From NCBI GenBank assembly GCA_035573435.1, contig DATMZR010000023.1, forward strand, positions 33,731 to 97,730: 64,000 nucleotides of DNA. The letters run 5' to 3'. The notes beneath the pieces are model-generated. The model was given only the letters and a program-made list of their open reading frames with translations. It searched no databases and had not been told where the DNA came from. Shown in pieces: positions 15,431 to 23,357 of this stretch (its first letter is position 1; each line of letters starts with the position of its first letter). Source of the stretch: Solirubrobacterales bacterium (GTDB lineage: Bacteria; Actinomycetota; Thermoleophilia; Solirubrobacterales; 70-9). The translations under genes and the position numbers were made by a program.

Positions 15431-17701
15431 ATGCCTTGGGGGTCCCGTCTCGTCGTTGGTGTCGCCTGTCTCGCGATCGCATTCCTGAGCGCTGCGGGTG
15501 CAGCCCAAGCGGCGTTCACCGCCCGCGGAAGCGTCGAGCAGGTATACGTGACCCACCTGGCTCCGGGCGCGGACGTGTCGCTCCTCAATCCGGCCGGCAA
15601 CGCGATCCGCACGAGGCAAGCCAATGCGCAGGGCGGCCTTCTGTTTCGCAGCGTCCCGCCGGGCACCGGCTACCGGGTTCGTCTCTCCGCCACCGGCGCG
15701 AAGTCGGGCCCGCTGACGGTGCTCTCGACGCGGCCGACGCCGCCCAGCACGGCCATCTACGACCAGCAGCTCCCCACGAAGGGCTACGGCTATCTGAAGA
15801 CCCGCGACGGCACCAAGCTGGCCTTTTACGTGCACCCCCCGGAGGATGTGACCAAGGCCGTGCCGGGGGCAGATCCTCCGCCGGCCCCTTCCGGTCCTAC
15901 GCCGACGTTGATCGAGTACTCCGGCTACGGGTACGCGGACCCGGCCGGCCCGCAGAGCGGGATCTCGATCCTCGCCAACCTGATGGGGTTCTCGGTGGTC
16001 GACGTCAACATGCGCGGCACCGGCTGCTCGGGCGGCGCGTTCGACTTCTTCGAGCCGCTTCAGAATCTCGACGGGTACGACGTGATCGAGACGGTCGCCC
16101 GCCAGCCGTGGGTCCTGCATCAAAAGGTCGGCATGATGGGCATCTCCTACGGCGGGATCAGCCAGCTCTTCACCGCGCAGACCCATCCCCCGAGCCTGGC
16201 TGCGATCTCGCCGCTGTCGGTGATCGACGCCACGCAGACGACCCTCTACCCCGGCGGCATCCTGAACACGGGGTTCGCGCTGAACTGGGCGAAGGAGCGA
16301 GTCCATGATGCCCAGCCGGCTGGACCGGATTCGGGGCAGGCGTGGGCTTACCAGCGGACCCAGAACGGCGACCAGATCTGCAAGGACAACCAGGCCCTCC
16401 ATGGGGAGGCGGCAAACCTCCTGGCCAAGGTCCGGGCCAACGACCACTACGTGGCGAAGATTGCCGACCCGCTGGCTCCGAGCACATTCGTCGACAAGAT
16501 CCACGTGCCCACCTATCTGGCCTGCCAGTTCACGGATGAGCAGACGGGGGGTCACTGTCCGACCCTCGCGAAGCACTTCACGGGCACCACGCGCAAGTGG
16601 TTCACGTTCACGAACGGGACCCACGTCGACTCGCTCGATCCTGAGACGTTCAACCGCTGGTACGACTTCCTCCAGCTCTACGTCGCCCGGCAGGCCCCGA
16701 TCAAGAACGCGGCGGCGTACCGCGCCGGGGCGCCGGTCATCTATCAGGAGGCAATGGGGATATCGGGGGTGACGATGCCGCCCGATCCGATCCAGAACCA
16801 GCCGACCTACGCCGGGGCGAGGGCGGCATTCGAACAGCTCAAGCCCATCCGCCTCCTATTCGACAACGGCGCGGGCGGCTCCCAACCCGGGCAGCCGGTT
16901 CCCGGCTACGAGCAGTCGTTTGCGAGCTTCCCGATCCCCGGCACTGCGGCACGCTTCTTGTACATGGCACCCAACGGCATGCTTCGCGATCAGCCGCCGG
17001 CGGCCGCTGGAGCCGATTCGTTCACCTGGGACGCCCACGCCCGACCGCTGACCGACTTCACCGGCGACACGGCCGCCGGCACCGACGGCCTGTGGACGGC
17101 GACACCGCCGTACGACTGGCGCCCGCCACCCGCCGGCAGCGCCGCGTCGTACGTAACCCCCCCGCTGGGCGGCAACACAACAGTGATCGGCGCCGGGGCC
17201 GTGCATGCGTGGGTCCGTTCCTCGACGCCCAACGTCGACCTCCAGGCCACGATCAGCGAGGTCAGGCCCGACGGCAAGGAGACCTTCGTGCAAGGCGGCT
17301 GGCTGCGAGCCAACGAGCGCAAGCTCGACGCTCAAAAGAGCACCCTGCTCGAGCCGGTCCTCAGCCTGCGGGAGTCCGACGTATCGCCGATGCCGGCCAA
17401 TAGCTTCGCCGAGGTTACGATCCCGCTCTACTACGAGGGGCACACCTACCGCGCGGGCTCGCGCATCCGCGTGACGATCACCGCCCCGAACGGCGACCAG
17501 CCCATCTGGTCGTTCGGCGAGACACAGCCGAACGGGACCGCGAATGTTGCGATCGCCCGCTCCAACTCCAGGCCCTCGAGCCTCATCCTCCCCGTCGTGC
17601 CGAACGTGAACGTTCCGACCGGACTCCCGCCCTGCCCCGGCCTCAGGGGAGAACCGTGCCGGAACTACTCCCCCTACACGAACCACCCAGCGACTCCCTG
17701 A
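15431..17701 (+). CDS. Secreted X-Pro dipeptidyl-peptidase-like / CocE-NonD hydrolase
   Basis: The 756-residue product has a signal peptide ending about residue 28 (GAAQA), then a short beta domain (residues 30-105), the S15 alpha/beta hydrolase domain with MRGTGCSGGAFDFF and the nucleophile in GMMGISYGGISQL (Ser about residue 239), a His in FTNGTHVDSLD near 395, and a C-terminal jelly-roll (about residues 540-735) containing TVIGAGAVHAWVRSS and AGSRIRVTITAPN. These define the CocE/NonD family with the PepX C-domain. It cleaves acyl or X-Pro bonds extracellularly; whether peptidase or esterase cannot be told. It diverges from the GH5 gene across a 112-base gap with an inverted repeat. Confidence 0.88.
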   Translation: MPWGSRLVVGVACLAIAFLSAAGAAQAAFTARGSVEQVYVTHLAPGADVSLLNPAGNAIRTRQANAQGGLLFRSVPPGTGYRVRLSATGAKSGPLTVLSTRPTPPSTAIYDQQLPTKGYGYLKTRDGTKLAFYVHPPEDVTKAVPGADPPPAPSGPTPTLIEYSGYGYADPAGPQSGISILANLMGFSVVDVNMRGTGCSGGAFDFFEPLQNLDGYDVIETVARQPWVLHQKVGMMGISYGGISQLFTAQTHPPSLAAISPLSVIDATQTTLYPGGILNTGFALNWAKERVHDAQPAGPDSGQAWAYQRTQNGDQICKDNQALHGEAANLLAKVRANDHYVAKIADPLAPSTFVDKIHVPTYLACQFTDEQTGGHCPTLAKHFTGTTRKWFTFTNGTHVDSLDPETFNRWYDFLQLYVARQAPIKNAAAYRAGAPVIYQEAMGISGVTMPPDPIQNQPTYAGARAAFEQLKPIRLLFDNGAGGSQPGQPVPGYEQSFASFPIPGTAARFLYMAPNGMLRDQPPAAAGADSFTWDAHARPLTDFTGDTAAGTDGLWTATPPYDWRPPPAGSAASYVTPPLGGNTTVIGAGAVHAWVRSSTPNVDLQATISEVRPDGKETFVQGGWLRANERKLDAQKSTLLEPVLSLRESDVSPMPANSFAEVTIPLYYEGHTYRAGSRIRVTITAPNGDQPIWSFGETQPNGTANVAIARSNSRPSSLILPVVPNVNVPTGLPPCPGLRGEPCRNYSPYTNHPATP

Positions 17702-17722
17702 GTCCGGGCCGGGCGCAGCAAT

Positions 17723-18022
17723 TCAGGCGGTCTGGTGCTCCACCACGTCGTACATGCCGTCGGCGCTGACCGACTCCACAAACGGCGCGATGGCCGCGAG
17801 CTGCTCGTCGTATCCCGAGTAGGCGCTCGAAGCGCGCAGCTCGTCTAGCGTGCCGTCGAAGAGGCCGAAGCAGATCACCTCGTCAGGGTCACCCGAGTTG
17901 CGGATCATGAAGAACTGTGAACCGGACGGCATCCCCTCAGTGCTTTCGTCTGCCATGAACGCCTCCCGAAACTCGTCGAACGTCCCAGGCTTCAGCTTGC
18001 GAACGGTGAGCGCGCAGATCAC
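17723..18022 (-). CDS. Small antibiotic-biosynthesis-monooxygenase-like protein
   Basis: This 99-residue protein begins with MICALTVRKLKPGTFDEFREAF, a typical first strand and helix of the dimeric alpha/beta-barrel fold, and ends with a strand ADGMYDVVEHQ. It resembles ABM-type monooxygenases and stress barrels but lacks a clear His ligand. A GTG start at 18022 follows AGGAGC. It sits between the convergent X-Pro gene and the EmrB-type exporter. Function unknown. Confidence 0.75.
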   Translation of the reverse strand: MICALTVRKLKPGTFDEFREAFMADESTEGMPSGSQFFMIRNSGDPDEVICFGLFDGTLDELRASSAYSGYDEQLAAIAPFVESVSADGMYDVVEHQTA

Positions 18023-18103
18023 TTCCAGCTCCTCTCCTAGGGGTCGGGCTGGAAGCTACCACCGCGGGCAGGGTCGCTCGTAGCAACCCTCGAAGGCCAC
18101 GAT

Positions 18104-19672
18104 CTATCCCGCGGGCACCGCGGTTTCCTCGACGACAGCAGGTGCGCATGCGGCTTCGCGTCCGGGTCGCAGGGGGGTCCCGGACACCCCACATGTGTAG
18201 TCGGTCGCGATTCGGTCGGGGGTATCGCCTTCAGGCACGGGCTCCGCCTCCAGCACCTCATCGCTGATCGTCAGCCAGGCCAGGATCCCGCCCACCGCCG
18301 CAAGCCCAGCGCAAACGACCATCGCCATGTGAAACCCGTCCGTCATCGCGGCGGGGTCATAGAACTGGTCGCCCGTGATGCCTGCAGCCAGTGGGAGCAC
18401 GGCCACAGCCAGCAAGCTGGCAACCCGCGAGACCGCGTTGTTGATCCCGGAGGCGATCCCCGAGTGGCGGGCATCGGCGGCGGCAAGGACGGTGGCCGTT
18501 ACGGGCGCCACCACCAGGGTCAGGCCAAGCCCGAAGATGATCACCGGGGGCGCGATGCCCGTGACGTAGGAGTCGCCCGGGTCGATGCGCGTCATCAAGA
18601 GCAGGCCTACCGCGATCACCAGCGGGCCGACGGTGAGCGGAATCCTGGCGCCGATCCGCTGGGCAAGGGCACCCGAACGGGCCGAGAACGCGAGCATCAG
18701 GGCGGTCACCGGCAGCGATGCCGCGCCGGCGGCAAGGGGCGAGTAGCCGAGCGCCACCTGCAAGAACGCCACGAAGAGAAAGAAGAACCCGCCGAGCGCG
18801 GCGTACACCGCGAAGGTGACGAGGTTGGCGGCGCTGAACTGCCGCGAGGCGAACATGCCGAGCGGCATCATGGGATTCGGGCTGCGCCGCTCGGCGAACA
18901 GGAAGGCGACCAGGGCAACCACTCCGCCAATCGCCCCGATCAGCACGGGGGCGGAGGGCCAATTGCCTGGGCCTTCGATCAGGGCGTACGTCGTACCCGC
19001 CAGTCCGAGCGCAGCGAGCGCCGCGCCGCCGAAGTCGAGGCGCCCACTCGCTGTCGGGTCGCGAGTCTCGGGAACGTGGCGAACAGCCATCGCCGCGACG
19101 AGGACGCCCAGCGGCAGGTTGATCAGGAAGATCGCTCGCCAGGAGACGGCCTCAACCAGGTAGCCGCCCAGGAGCGGGCCGAGCGCCGTCGCAACGCCGC
19201 CCAGGCCGGACCAGGCGCCGATCGCGCGCGCGCGGTCGCCGGGGCGGAAGCTCGACTCGATCATTGCCAGGCTGCCGGGTGTTAGGAGGGCTCCGCCGAT
19301 CCCCTGGAGCAGCCGAGCGGCGACGAGCATGGAGGCATTCGGGGCAGCGGCACAAAGCAACGATGCGACGGTGAACACGACGACCCCGACGACGAAGATG
19401 CGCCGCCGGCCGTGACGGTCCCCGAGCGATCCCCCAAGGAGGATCAAGGAGGCGAGCGTCAGGAGGTAGCCGTTCAGTATCCACTGGAGGGAGCTGGTCG
19501 ACGCGCCAAGGTCTTCGCCGATGTCCGGCAGAGCAACGTTGACGACGGTGCCGTCGAGGAAGGCCATCCCGGAGCCCAATACCGCCACCGCGAGAACCCA
19601 GTGGCCCCGGGGGCTATCAAAGCTCACCTCCACGTCGCTGCCGGAGGCTCCGGTGCCGACCGGATCTGCCAT
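18104..19672 (-). CDS. EmrB/QacA-family MFS drug exporter, 14 helices
   Basis: The 522-residue protein shows helix 1 with GSGMAFLDGTVVNVALPDIGE, the motif-A loop GGSLGDRHGRRRIFVVG, and the motif-C helix ATALGPLLGGYLVEAVSWRAIF, the hallmarks of DHA2 multidrug/H+ antiporters. Length and 14 predicted helices fit. AGGAG lies six bases before ATG 19672, so this start was chosen over a TTG just upstream. The C-terminal tail is unusual, about 60 residues long and rich in Cys and Pro (DYTCGVSGTPLRPGREAACA). It appears monocistronic. The exported compound is not known. Confidence 0.93.
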   Translation of the reverse strand: MADPVGTGASGSDVEVSFDSPRGHWVLAVAVLGSGMAFLDGTVVNVALPDIGEDLGASTSSLQWILNGYLLTLASLILLGGSLGDRHGRRRIFVVGVVVFTVASLLCAAAPNASMLVAARLLQGIGGALLTPGSLAMIESSFRPGDRARAIGAWSGLGGVATALGPLLGGYLVEAVSWRAIFLINLPLGVLVAAMAVRHVPETRDPTASGRLDFGGAALAALGLAGTTYALIEGPGNWPSAPVLIGAIGGVVALVAFLFAERRSPNPMMPLGMFASRQFSAANLVTFAVYAALGGFFFLFVAFLQVALGYSPLAAGAASLPVTALMLAFSARSGALAQRIGARIPLTVGPLVIAVGLLLMTRIDPGDSYVTGIAPPVIIFGLGLTLVVAPVTATVLAAADARHSGIASGINNAVSRVASLLAVAVLPLAAGITGDQFYDPAAMTDGFHMAMVVCAGLAAVGGILAWLTISDEVLEAEPVPEGDTPDRIATDYTCGVSGTPLRPGREAACAPAVVEETAVPAG

Positions 19673-19782
19673 CAACTACTCCTGAACAGGCCGGGCCCAG
19701 CGGCGCGGCCATTCGTTGATGGACCACCTGGCCGGCTTCACGGACGACCCCCGTGAGATAGAGCCGCTGCCCGGTGTGTCGT

Positions 19783-20322
19783 TCAACGCCTCGACTCCTC
19801 GATCTTGGCCGGGACGATCTGCGCGAGCCGGCGCCAAGGACCCTCCAGGCGCTCCCCGTTGACGAAGAAGGTCGGGGTGCCGTGGACTCCCGCGCGCTCA
19901 CCCCCTGCGACATCCTCGATGACACGCTCGCGAAAGGTGCGCTCCCCCAGTGCCGCCTCGACCTCATCGGTATCCAGCTCGAGCCGCGACGCCACGGAGA
20001 GCAGATCCTGATGCGAGAACTCCTCCCGCCCCGAAAGCAACAGCGAGTGTGCCTCCCAGAACTTTCCGTGGACGGCGGCGAGCTCGGAGAGCTCGGCAGC
20101 ACGGTCCGCCCCGGGATGCAGCTCGGCGTCGGGAAGGTGTCGCCACACGAGACGGAGGGTCTCGAAGCGATCCAGGAGCGACTTCACCGGCAAACTGGCC
20201 GCAAAGCAGAACGGACAGCCGAAGTCGCCGTACTCGACCAGTGTCAGCTGCGGCGAGCCGGCACCCATCACGTGATCGCGCCCTTCGATCGGCGGTAGGG
20301 AGCTTGAGGGAGGCTGGGGCAC
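19783..20322 (-). CDS. DsbA-like thioredoxin-fold oxidoreductase without signal peptide
   Basis: The 179-residue protein carries LTLVEYGDFGCPFCFAASLP, the CPFC redox pair, and the cis-Pro loop GVHGTPTFFVNGERL. It aligns well in my reading with the C-terminal domain of the NhaA fusion protein in this window (VEYGDxxCPxC, VWRHLP, HPxA, GTPxFFxNG). It has no signal peptide or lipobox and so should act in the cytoplasm, perhaps as a reductase or in defence against oxidants. GTG 20322 was chosen because a TAACGT -10 element lies seven bases upstream, implying a leaderless message; a TTG upstream is less likely. Confidence 0.85.
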   Translation of the reverse strand: MPQPPSSSLPPIEGRDHVMGAGSPQLTLVEYGDFGCPFCFAASLPVKSLLDRFETLRLVWRHLPDAELHPGADRAAELSELAAVHGKFWEAHSLLLSGREEFSHQDLLSVASRLELDTDEVEAALGERTFRERVIEDVAGGERAGVHGTPTFFVNGERLEGPWRRLAQIVPAKIEESRR

Positions 20323-20329
20323 GCCCTCT

Positions 20330-20335
20330 ACGTTA
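20330..20335 (-). promoter_or_regulatory. Putative -10 element for a leaderless transcript
   Basis: TAACGT on the minus strand is seven bases from GTG 20322 of the DsbA-like gene. No ribosome binding site competes. Confidence 0.45.
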
Positions 20336-20423
20336 CGCGGAGCGCGCAACTTGACCGCTTTGACACGCTTGTCTTATCGCCAATTGACCCAATGCCCGGG
20401 CGGTCTCTCTGAAAGGGGCAAGC

Positions 20424-20738
20424 ATGACCACCTGCACTCACCTCGATCACATTCGGATCACCGAGCTCCCGGAATCCGTCGACGGCTGCGAAGAATGCCT
20501 CAAGGCCGGGGAGCCATGGTTCCACCTGCGGATCTGTCTCGAATGCGGCCAGGTCGGTTGTTGTGATAGCTCGCCGAACAGGCACGCCTCATCGCACGCG
20601 GCCCAGGCCGGTCATCCGTTGATCCGATCGCTTCAGCCGGGCGAGGCCTGGGCCTTCTGCTTCGTCGACGAGGTTGGCCTGGAGGTCCCGCAAGTACACG
20701 GCGAGACACGAATCCCGCCCTCGCCACTGGGCGGCTGA
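20424..20738 (+). CDS. UBP-type zinc finger protein
   Basis: The 104-residue protein has zinc ligands in the order C-x-H in TCTHLDHI, C-x-x-C in GCEECLKAG, CLECGQVGCCD, and the HASSHAAQAGHPLI His cluster, which is the ZnF-UBP fold known from eukaryotic deubiquitinases. Free-standing bacterial versions are common in actinobacteria, with no ubiquitin present, and their ligand is unknown; a C-terminal Gly-Gly peptide is a possible target. GAAAGGGG precedes ATG 20424. It diverges from the DsbA-like gene. Remarkably, the protein itself ends in Gly-Gly. Confidence 0.9.
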   Translation: MTTCTHLDHIRITELPESVDGCEECLKAGEPWFHLRICLECGQVGCCDSSPNRHASSHAAQAGHPLIRSLQPGEAWAFCFVDEVGLEVPQVHGETRIPPSPLGG

Positions 20739-20754
20739 TGCGCGTGAGGACGCG

Positions 20755-21117
20755 CTACTCCGTTCCCCGCCATGTCAGCCAGGCGAACAGGCCTTGCACA
20801 GGCAGTCGCGCGTACAGGAGTGCCGGCGGGAAGCGCCGGAACTTCTGGGGCCGCAAGGCCATGTGGACATTGGCCCAGTAGACGGCCAGGAGCGTCGCCA
20901 GCAGCCACCAGCGAGCGGCCGGGCGGGCGCGGTCCGAGAGCACGGCCAGTCCGCCGGCCAGCTCGGCCGCCCCCGATGCCACGTTGACCTCGCTCTTCCA
21001 CCGCTCGAATGGCGGCGGCACGATCGCCTCATAGAACTTGGGGGCCCGGAAGTGGTTGAGCCCGTTCGCGACCCAGAATGCGGCCGCGCCGTATCGCCAT
21101 CCCCGTGAGCCACCCAT
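20755..21117 (-). CDS. DoxX-family membrane protein
   Basis: The 120-residue protein has four hydrophobic helices and the motifs GLNHFRAPKFYEAIVPPP and SGAAELAGGLAVL, typical of the DoxX family (respiration or redox-associated membrane proteins). It begins at ATG 21117. A -10 element TAGCCT lies seven bases upstream on the minus strand, implying a leaderless message. It converges with the UBP zinc finger gene with 16 bases between them. Its exact role is unknown. Confidence 0.88.
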   Translation of the reverse strand: MGGSRGWRYGAAAFWVANGLNHFRAPKFYEAIVPPPFERWKSEVNVASGAAELAGGLAVLSDRARPAARWWLLATLLAVYWANVHMALRPQKFRRFPPALLYARLPVQGLFAWLTWRGTE

Positions 21118-21124
21118 GGGCGGA

Positions 21125-21130
21125 AGGCTA
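21125..21130 (-). promoter_or_regulatory. Putative -10 element for a leaderless transcript
   Basis: TAGCCT on the minus strand is seven bases from ATG 21117 of the DoxX gene; the sequence between holds no Shine-Dalgarno match. Confidence 0.45.
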
Positions 21131-21133
21131 AAG

Positions 21134-22060
21134 TCAGTGGACCGGCGGCGGAGTGCCCCTCGCGCTGCCGGCGAGGACCGGGTCCCACTCGCACACGGCG
21201 CAGGCGTGTTGAAAGGCCGACTGGGCGAACTCAACCGCCAACCCGCGAGGATCGGTCTCGGAGCGGATGTCATCCCAATCGAGCACGAACTCTCCGAGGT
21301 CCGCGTCCCAGTGGGCTGGTGCGGGATCAAGATCGGCTTCGGAGAAACCATCTCGTGTTGGGTAGGCCAAGGCGAAGAAGGCCGCCTTGCCGTACTTCTG
21401 GTCGCCCGGCCACCAGCCGATCCCGATCTGCTCGGCGTCACCCGAGTTCCGCATGATGAAGTCGTCGGTTGGGGGATCGACCGCCGTCCCGGAATAGAAG
21501 GAAACGGCCAGGTCGAAGGTTCCCCACCATGCGTTCACCGGGGTGGAGCGGCCGCGATAAGGCGCGCGGAACTCGGCAAGAGCCAGCGCTGCCTGCGTGG
21601 CGGCGGCGAAGTAGGAGTCCACCTGATCAGCTTCATAGGTGGAGTGCTCACGGTCCTCGTCCAGCGGGATGTCCCAGAAAGTCTCCTGCGGTGTTGGATT
21701 GATCTCCACCCGGCCGCCGAGGCGTTCCACGGCGTCCAGCACCTCGCGCGTCACGTCGGCAACCGGCCGGTGCGGGGTGAGGGGAATCCGCGTCTCGCGT
21801 CCGTCGCTGTGCTCGATCAGCGCTTCGTGGGTACGCAGGTCAAGTCCGGCGACGATCGCCCCTGAGCCGTCGGGCGCCGGCAACGCCTGGGTCTCCCAAC
21901 CGCGCGGCGTGAGACGGAGGGCGGCGTGCTGAAGCTGCGGCGCGGGCGGAGCTAGCTCCACGGCCAGCTTGCCGGGGATCTGGGTGAGAGCGTGAAGCGT
22001 GTCGCAGGTTGCGCTCCACCCCTCGTAAGACAGTGCAGGCCAGGTAGAGGACGTCTTCAC
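21134..22060 (-). CDS. DUF5996 family protein
   Basis: This 308-residue protein opens with WPALSYEGWSATCDTLHALTQIPGKLAVELAPPxP, the DUF5996 signature, and contains VDSYFAAATQAALALAEFRAPYRGR followed by WWGTFDLAVSFYSG (quoted in parts) and the late GIGWWPGDQKYGKAAFFA. Members are about 300 residues long and uncharacterised; many Trp and Tyr suggest a ligand pocket. GTG 22060 follows GAAAGGGGAA. It lies 16 bases before DoxX on the same strand, but DoxX seems to have its own promoter. No enzyme motif is certain. Confidence 0.85.
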   Translation of the reverse strand: MKTSSTWPALSYEGWSATCDTLHALTQIPGKLAVELAPPAPQLQHAALRLTPRGWETQALPAPDGSGAIVAGLDLRTHEALIEHSDGRETRIPLTPHRPVADVTREVLDAVERLGGRVEINPTPQETFWDIPLDEDREHSTYEADQVDSYFAAATQAALALAEFRAPYRGRSTPVNAWWGTFDLAVSFYSGTAVDPPTDDFIMRNSGDAEQIGIGWWPGDQKYGKAAFFALAYPTRDGFSEADLDPAPAHWDADLGEFVLDWDDIRSETDPRGLAVEFAQSAFQHACAVCEWDPVLAGSARGTPPPVH

Positions 22061-22154
22061 GGTTCCCCTTTCTGATCGTTCAAGGGCCGTCGAGGCCCCT
22101 GGAGTTATACGCCCGGTGACAGGGAGCTTCCGGTTCGGCTAAGACTCCCCGCGC

Positions 22155-23357
22155 TTGATCGACGTCGACACAGGCTCCTTCTTCGCCATTACGTTGGCAG
22201 CGGCGCTTGCTGCGGTGACCGTGACCGTGTTGCCGCGCAAGGTTGCCCCGCCAGTCGTCGTCATCGAGCTGCTGCTGGGGATCCTGATCGGTCCGCAGGT
22301 CCTCGACCTCGCCCACAGCGACGGTTTCGTCGACTTCTTCTCGAACCTCGGGCTCGGCATGCTCTTCTTCTTCGCCGGATACGAGATCGACTTCGAGCGC
22401 ATTCGCGGTCGGCCGCTTGCCCTGGGCGCCGTGGGGTGGCTGGTTTCGCTCGCCCTCGCCTACGGGATCGGCGGGGTGCTGGCGGCAGCCGGGGTCATCC
22501 TGTCCCTCGTCTACACGGGCTCGGCGCTGGCGACGACCGCGATCGGGACGCTGATCCCCATCCTGCGCGACAACCGCGAGCTGGACACCCGCTTCGGCAC
22601 CTATCTGCTCGCCGCCGGGTCGGTGGGGGAATTCGGCCCCATCCTTCTCATAACCCTGGTGCTGTCGACGACGCACCCCGTCCACGAAGCCGCGATCCTG
22701 GTGGCATTCATCGCGCTTGCGATCTTGCTGGCGCTTGCCTCGATGCGGCTGGCGTGGCGCGGCTTTCCGGCGCTGGAGCGCACCCTCGAGTCGAGCAGCC
22801 AGCTCGCGATTCGGATCGCGGTGCTGCTTGTGTTCGGGCTCCTCTTCCTGGCGGGGGAGCTTGGCCTGGACATCCTGCTCGGCGGCTTCGTGGCCGGGAT
22901 GATCACGCGGGCCGCGTTTCGAGGCCGCGAGGTGACTGTGTTCGAGTCCAAGCTGACGGCGGTCGGCTTCGGTTTCCTGGTCCCCTTCTTCTTCATCGAC
23001 AGCGGGATCGAGTTCGACCTGGACGCTCTGGGCTCGGCGTCGGCGCAGCTCAAGCTTCTCCTTTTCTTCGGACTGTTCCTGGTGGTCCGCGGTGTCCCGG
23101 CAATGCTCCTCTACCGGCGCCTGCTCGCCCTGCGCGACCGCACCGCGCTGGCGTTCTTCTGTGCCACTGAGCTGCCGCTGGTGGTGGCGATCACCACGAT
23201 CGCCACGGAGACGGGGCACATGCGCACCTCGACCGCCGCGGGACTGGTCGGCGCAGCGATGCTGTCGACGCTGGTCTACCCGTTCGTCGGGCTGGGGCTC
23301 CGCAGGGGAGCGGTCGAAGGGCCGGTCTCGGGTGTGCCAGGAACCACTAGTGGGTGA
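22155..23357 (+). CDS. CPA2-family cation:proton antiporter
   Basis: The 400-residue protein has 11-12 helices with VIELLLGILIGPQVLDLA and LGMLFFFAGYEIDFERI, then GSALATTAIGTLIPILRD and GSVGEFGPILLITLVL, features of Kef/NapA-type monovalent cation/H+ antiporters. The FAGYEIDF segment is typical of this family. No RCK (TrkA) domain follows, so it is the short form. The start is TTG 22155, with a weak upstream context. It converges with the glutamate decarboxylase gene with an 11-base overlap. Pairing of a proton antiporter and decarboxylase suggests pH homeostasis, but this is inference. Confidence 0.9.
   Translation: MIDVDTGSFFAITLAAALAAVTVTVLPRKVAPPVVVIELLLGILIGPQVLDLAHSDGFVDFFSNLGLGMLFFFAGYEIDFERIRGRPLALGAVGWLVSLALAYGIGGVLAAAGVILSLVYTGSALATTAIGTLIPILRDNRELDTRFGTYLLAAGSVGEFGPILLITLVLSTTHPVHEAAILVAFIALAILLALASMRLAWRGFPALERTLESSSQLAIRIAVLLVFGLLFLAGELGLDILLGGFVAGMITRAAFRGREVTVFESKLTAVGFGFLVPFFFIDSGIEFDLDALGSASAQLKLLLFFGLFLVVRGVPAMLLYRRLLALRDRTALAFFCATELPLVVAITTIATETGHMRTSTAAGLVGAAMLSTLVYPFVGLGLRRGAVEGPVSGVPGTTSG

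Noticed and set aside
18329..19285. 318-codon plus-strand frame opposite the EmrB-type exporter
   Set aside because: Mirror of membrane codons; rich in Arg, Gln, His and Gly with no family match.
19783..20322. Secreted DsbA
   Set aside because: No signal peptide or membrane helix precedes the thioredoxin domain, and upstream in-frame starts do not add one.
22080..23219. 379-codon minus-strand frame opposite the CPA2 antiporter
   Set aside because: Highly charged Gln/Glu/Arg-rich translation, no family, exact antisense of a clear membrane protein gene. A by-product of GC-rich codon use.
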